Source: Terriglobia bacterium (GTDB lineage: Bacteria; Acidobacteriota; Terriglobia; Acidiferrales; UBA7541). From it: 64,000 bases of DNA. Positions 63,422 to 64,000 of the stretch are shown here, one piece after another. Below the pieces are notes generated by a model. The model saw nothing but the letters and a program-made list of their open reading frames with translations. It searched no databases and had not been told where the DNA came from. Each line of letters starts with the position of its first letter. Position 1 is the stretch's first letter. The translations under genes were made by a program, and so were the position numbers. Location of the stretch: NCBI GenBank assembly GCA_020072785.1, contig JAIQGG010000001.1:702581-766580 (forward strand), written 5' to 3'.

Positions 63422-63916
63422 CGGAAAAAAGGTTCGTGATCTTCCCTCGGAAGGTGGAAGAAAATTTGTGCACATTTCGGGATTTTCTCTATCGTTTCTG
63501 TACATTCTCTGCATACCAACTTCGCTGATTTCAGGATAACCACCCAAGGCCAGACTTGGCGCCGCTTCCGAAACGGCGATCCGGATTATCCCCAACGACA
63601 TCGTTTCCGGAGGGCTGCAGCCTGCGCTTACTGGACATGGACTCGATCGGCCTTTATGGTTTACGCGTTTCCAGTTTTCTGGAGACGCGCAGATCCATTC
63701 GCGCGGATTTTGCCCTTGTTCATGCCGGATAACTTCTAATCTACTGAGCGAATACACCCATTTTTTCCCCGGGCGCTTTCCCTGCTATAGTGAATGTTCG
63801 TTGACCGCTCTGCGGTCACAGTTGGAGTTGACCGCTTTACGGTCGCAATTGCCTTAGCAACGCCGGCACGGCCGCTTTCCGGGCGGTGCCCCAGCCTCGA
63901 GGAGAGAGACGCACTC
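63422..63916. other. Intergenic region before the nucleotide-sugar dehydrogenase
   Basis: About 500 bases with no gene recognised. It holds the tandem dyads at 63800-63844. GGCAC and GTGCC at about 63870-63895 form a loose further inverted repeat. A purine-rich GGAGAGAGA precedes the ATG at 63917. Confidence 0.5.
63800..63844. repeat. Tandem dyads upstream of the nucleotide-sugar dehydrogenase
   Basis: GTTGACCGCTCTGCGGTC (63800-63817) recurs at 63827-63844 with two changes, a direct repeat with a 27-base period. Each copy is itself a dyad: the first TGACCGC-TCT-GCGGTCA (63802-63818, perfect), the second GACCG-CTTTA-CGGTC. Lies 73 bases before the ATG, as an operator pair would. Confidence 0.5.
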
Positions 63917-64000
63917 CATGGCCACGGACCGCAAACCCGAATTCTTCAAGGGCGCGCAGTTGAATGTCGGCATCATCGGCTGCGGCTATGTGGGTCTGCC
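63917..64000 (+). CDS. Nucleotide-sugar dehydrogenase (WbpA/WecC-like), cut by window end
   Basis: Only the first 28 codons are visible: MATDRKPEFFKGAQLNVG then IIGCGYVGLP, the NAD-binding glycine motif of UDP-glucose/UDP-GlcNAc 6-dehydrogenases. A WbpA role (UDP-GlcNAc to UDP-GlcNAcA) would supply the missing first step to the WbpB/E/D genes at 22.5-25 kb. UDP-glucose dehydrogenase cannot be excluded from this fragment. The end at 64000 is the window edge, not a stop codon. Confidence 0.8.

Noticed and set aside
1-64000. CRISPR array, insertion sequences, prophage, tRNA or rRNA genes
   Set aside because: I found no regularly spaced repeats, transposase, integrase or structural RNA gene anywhere in the window.

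Overview
This window looks like a chromosomal exopolysaccharide and protein-sorting island from an Acidobacteriota-type bacterium. That assignment is an inference. It rests on the moderately high GC, the choice-of-anchor-D (HYDIN-like) lipoproteins with a C-terminal Fn3 domain, the exosortase/PEP-CTERM gene set and the number of sigma-54 activator genes. No rRNA or tRNA gene is present to settle taxonomy. I see no insertion sequence, phage gene or CRISPR array.

Layout: 0-8.3 kb holds rpmE and a c-di-GMP/two-component block: a GGDEF-PilZ diguanylate cyclase, two stand-alone PilZ proteins, a histidine kinase with its NtrC-type regulator, and an orphan sigma-54 activator. 8.5-20 kb holds two HYDIN-repeat lipoproteins facing each other around a VanZ-like protein, rfbD and rfbC, a PrsT-like TPR lipoprotein, a Wzz-type chain-length protein with its tyrosine autokinase, and the exosortase. 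20.4-53.5 kb is a long, nearly all plus-strand polysaccharide cluster. It opens with a NusG-family antiterminator and a polyprenyl-phosphate sugar transferase. It continues with WbpB/D/E-like diacetamido-uronic acid genes, deacetylases, two DUF354 paralogues, a WecB/WbpI-like epimerase, a secreted beta-helix protein, Wzx, Wzy, at least five glycosyltransferases, an amidotransferase, several FemAB/GNAT transferases, a DUF362 protein and a CapK-like ligase. 53.5-57.8 kb holds a flavin-type oxidase, an amidase and rfbA-rfbB. 58-64 kb holds a minus-strand export block (ATPase, outer-membrane barrel, Wza-like export protein, a degenerate activator), one PEP-CTERM substrate, and the start of a nucleotide-sugar dehydrogenase.

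Working together: the sugar genes predict dTDP-rhamnose (RfbA-D) and a UDP-2,3-diacetamido-uronic acid (WbpA/B/E/D plus an epimerase). These would feed a Wzx/Wzy-dependent polymer built on undecaprenyl phosphate, length-controlled by the Wzz/BY-kinase pair and exported by the Wza-like protein. The exosortase would process the PEP-CTERM protein in parallel. The most interesting layer is regulatory. Several intergenic regions carry sigma-54 (-24/-12) promoter candidates with the exact GG-N10-GC spacing, in front of a PilZ gene, the wzz operon, the nusG-like operon, rfbAB, a deacetylase-like gene and the PEP-CTERM gene. The nusG-like leader also carries a sequence matching the RfaH ops element. 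One activator homologue (61188-62141) has lost the GAFTGA loop and the Walker B glutamate.

Limits: everything is read by eye. Family names are from recognised motifs, not database searches. Promoters and hairpins are pattern matches.
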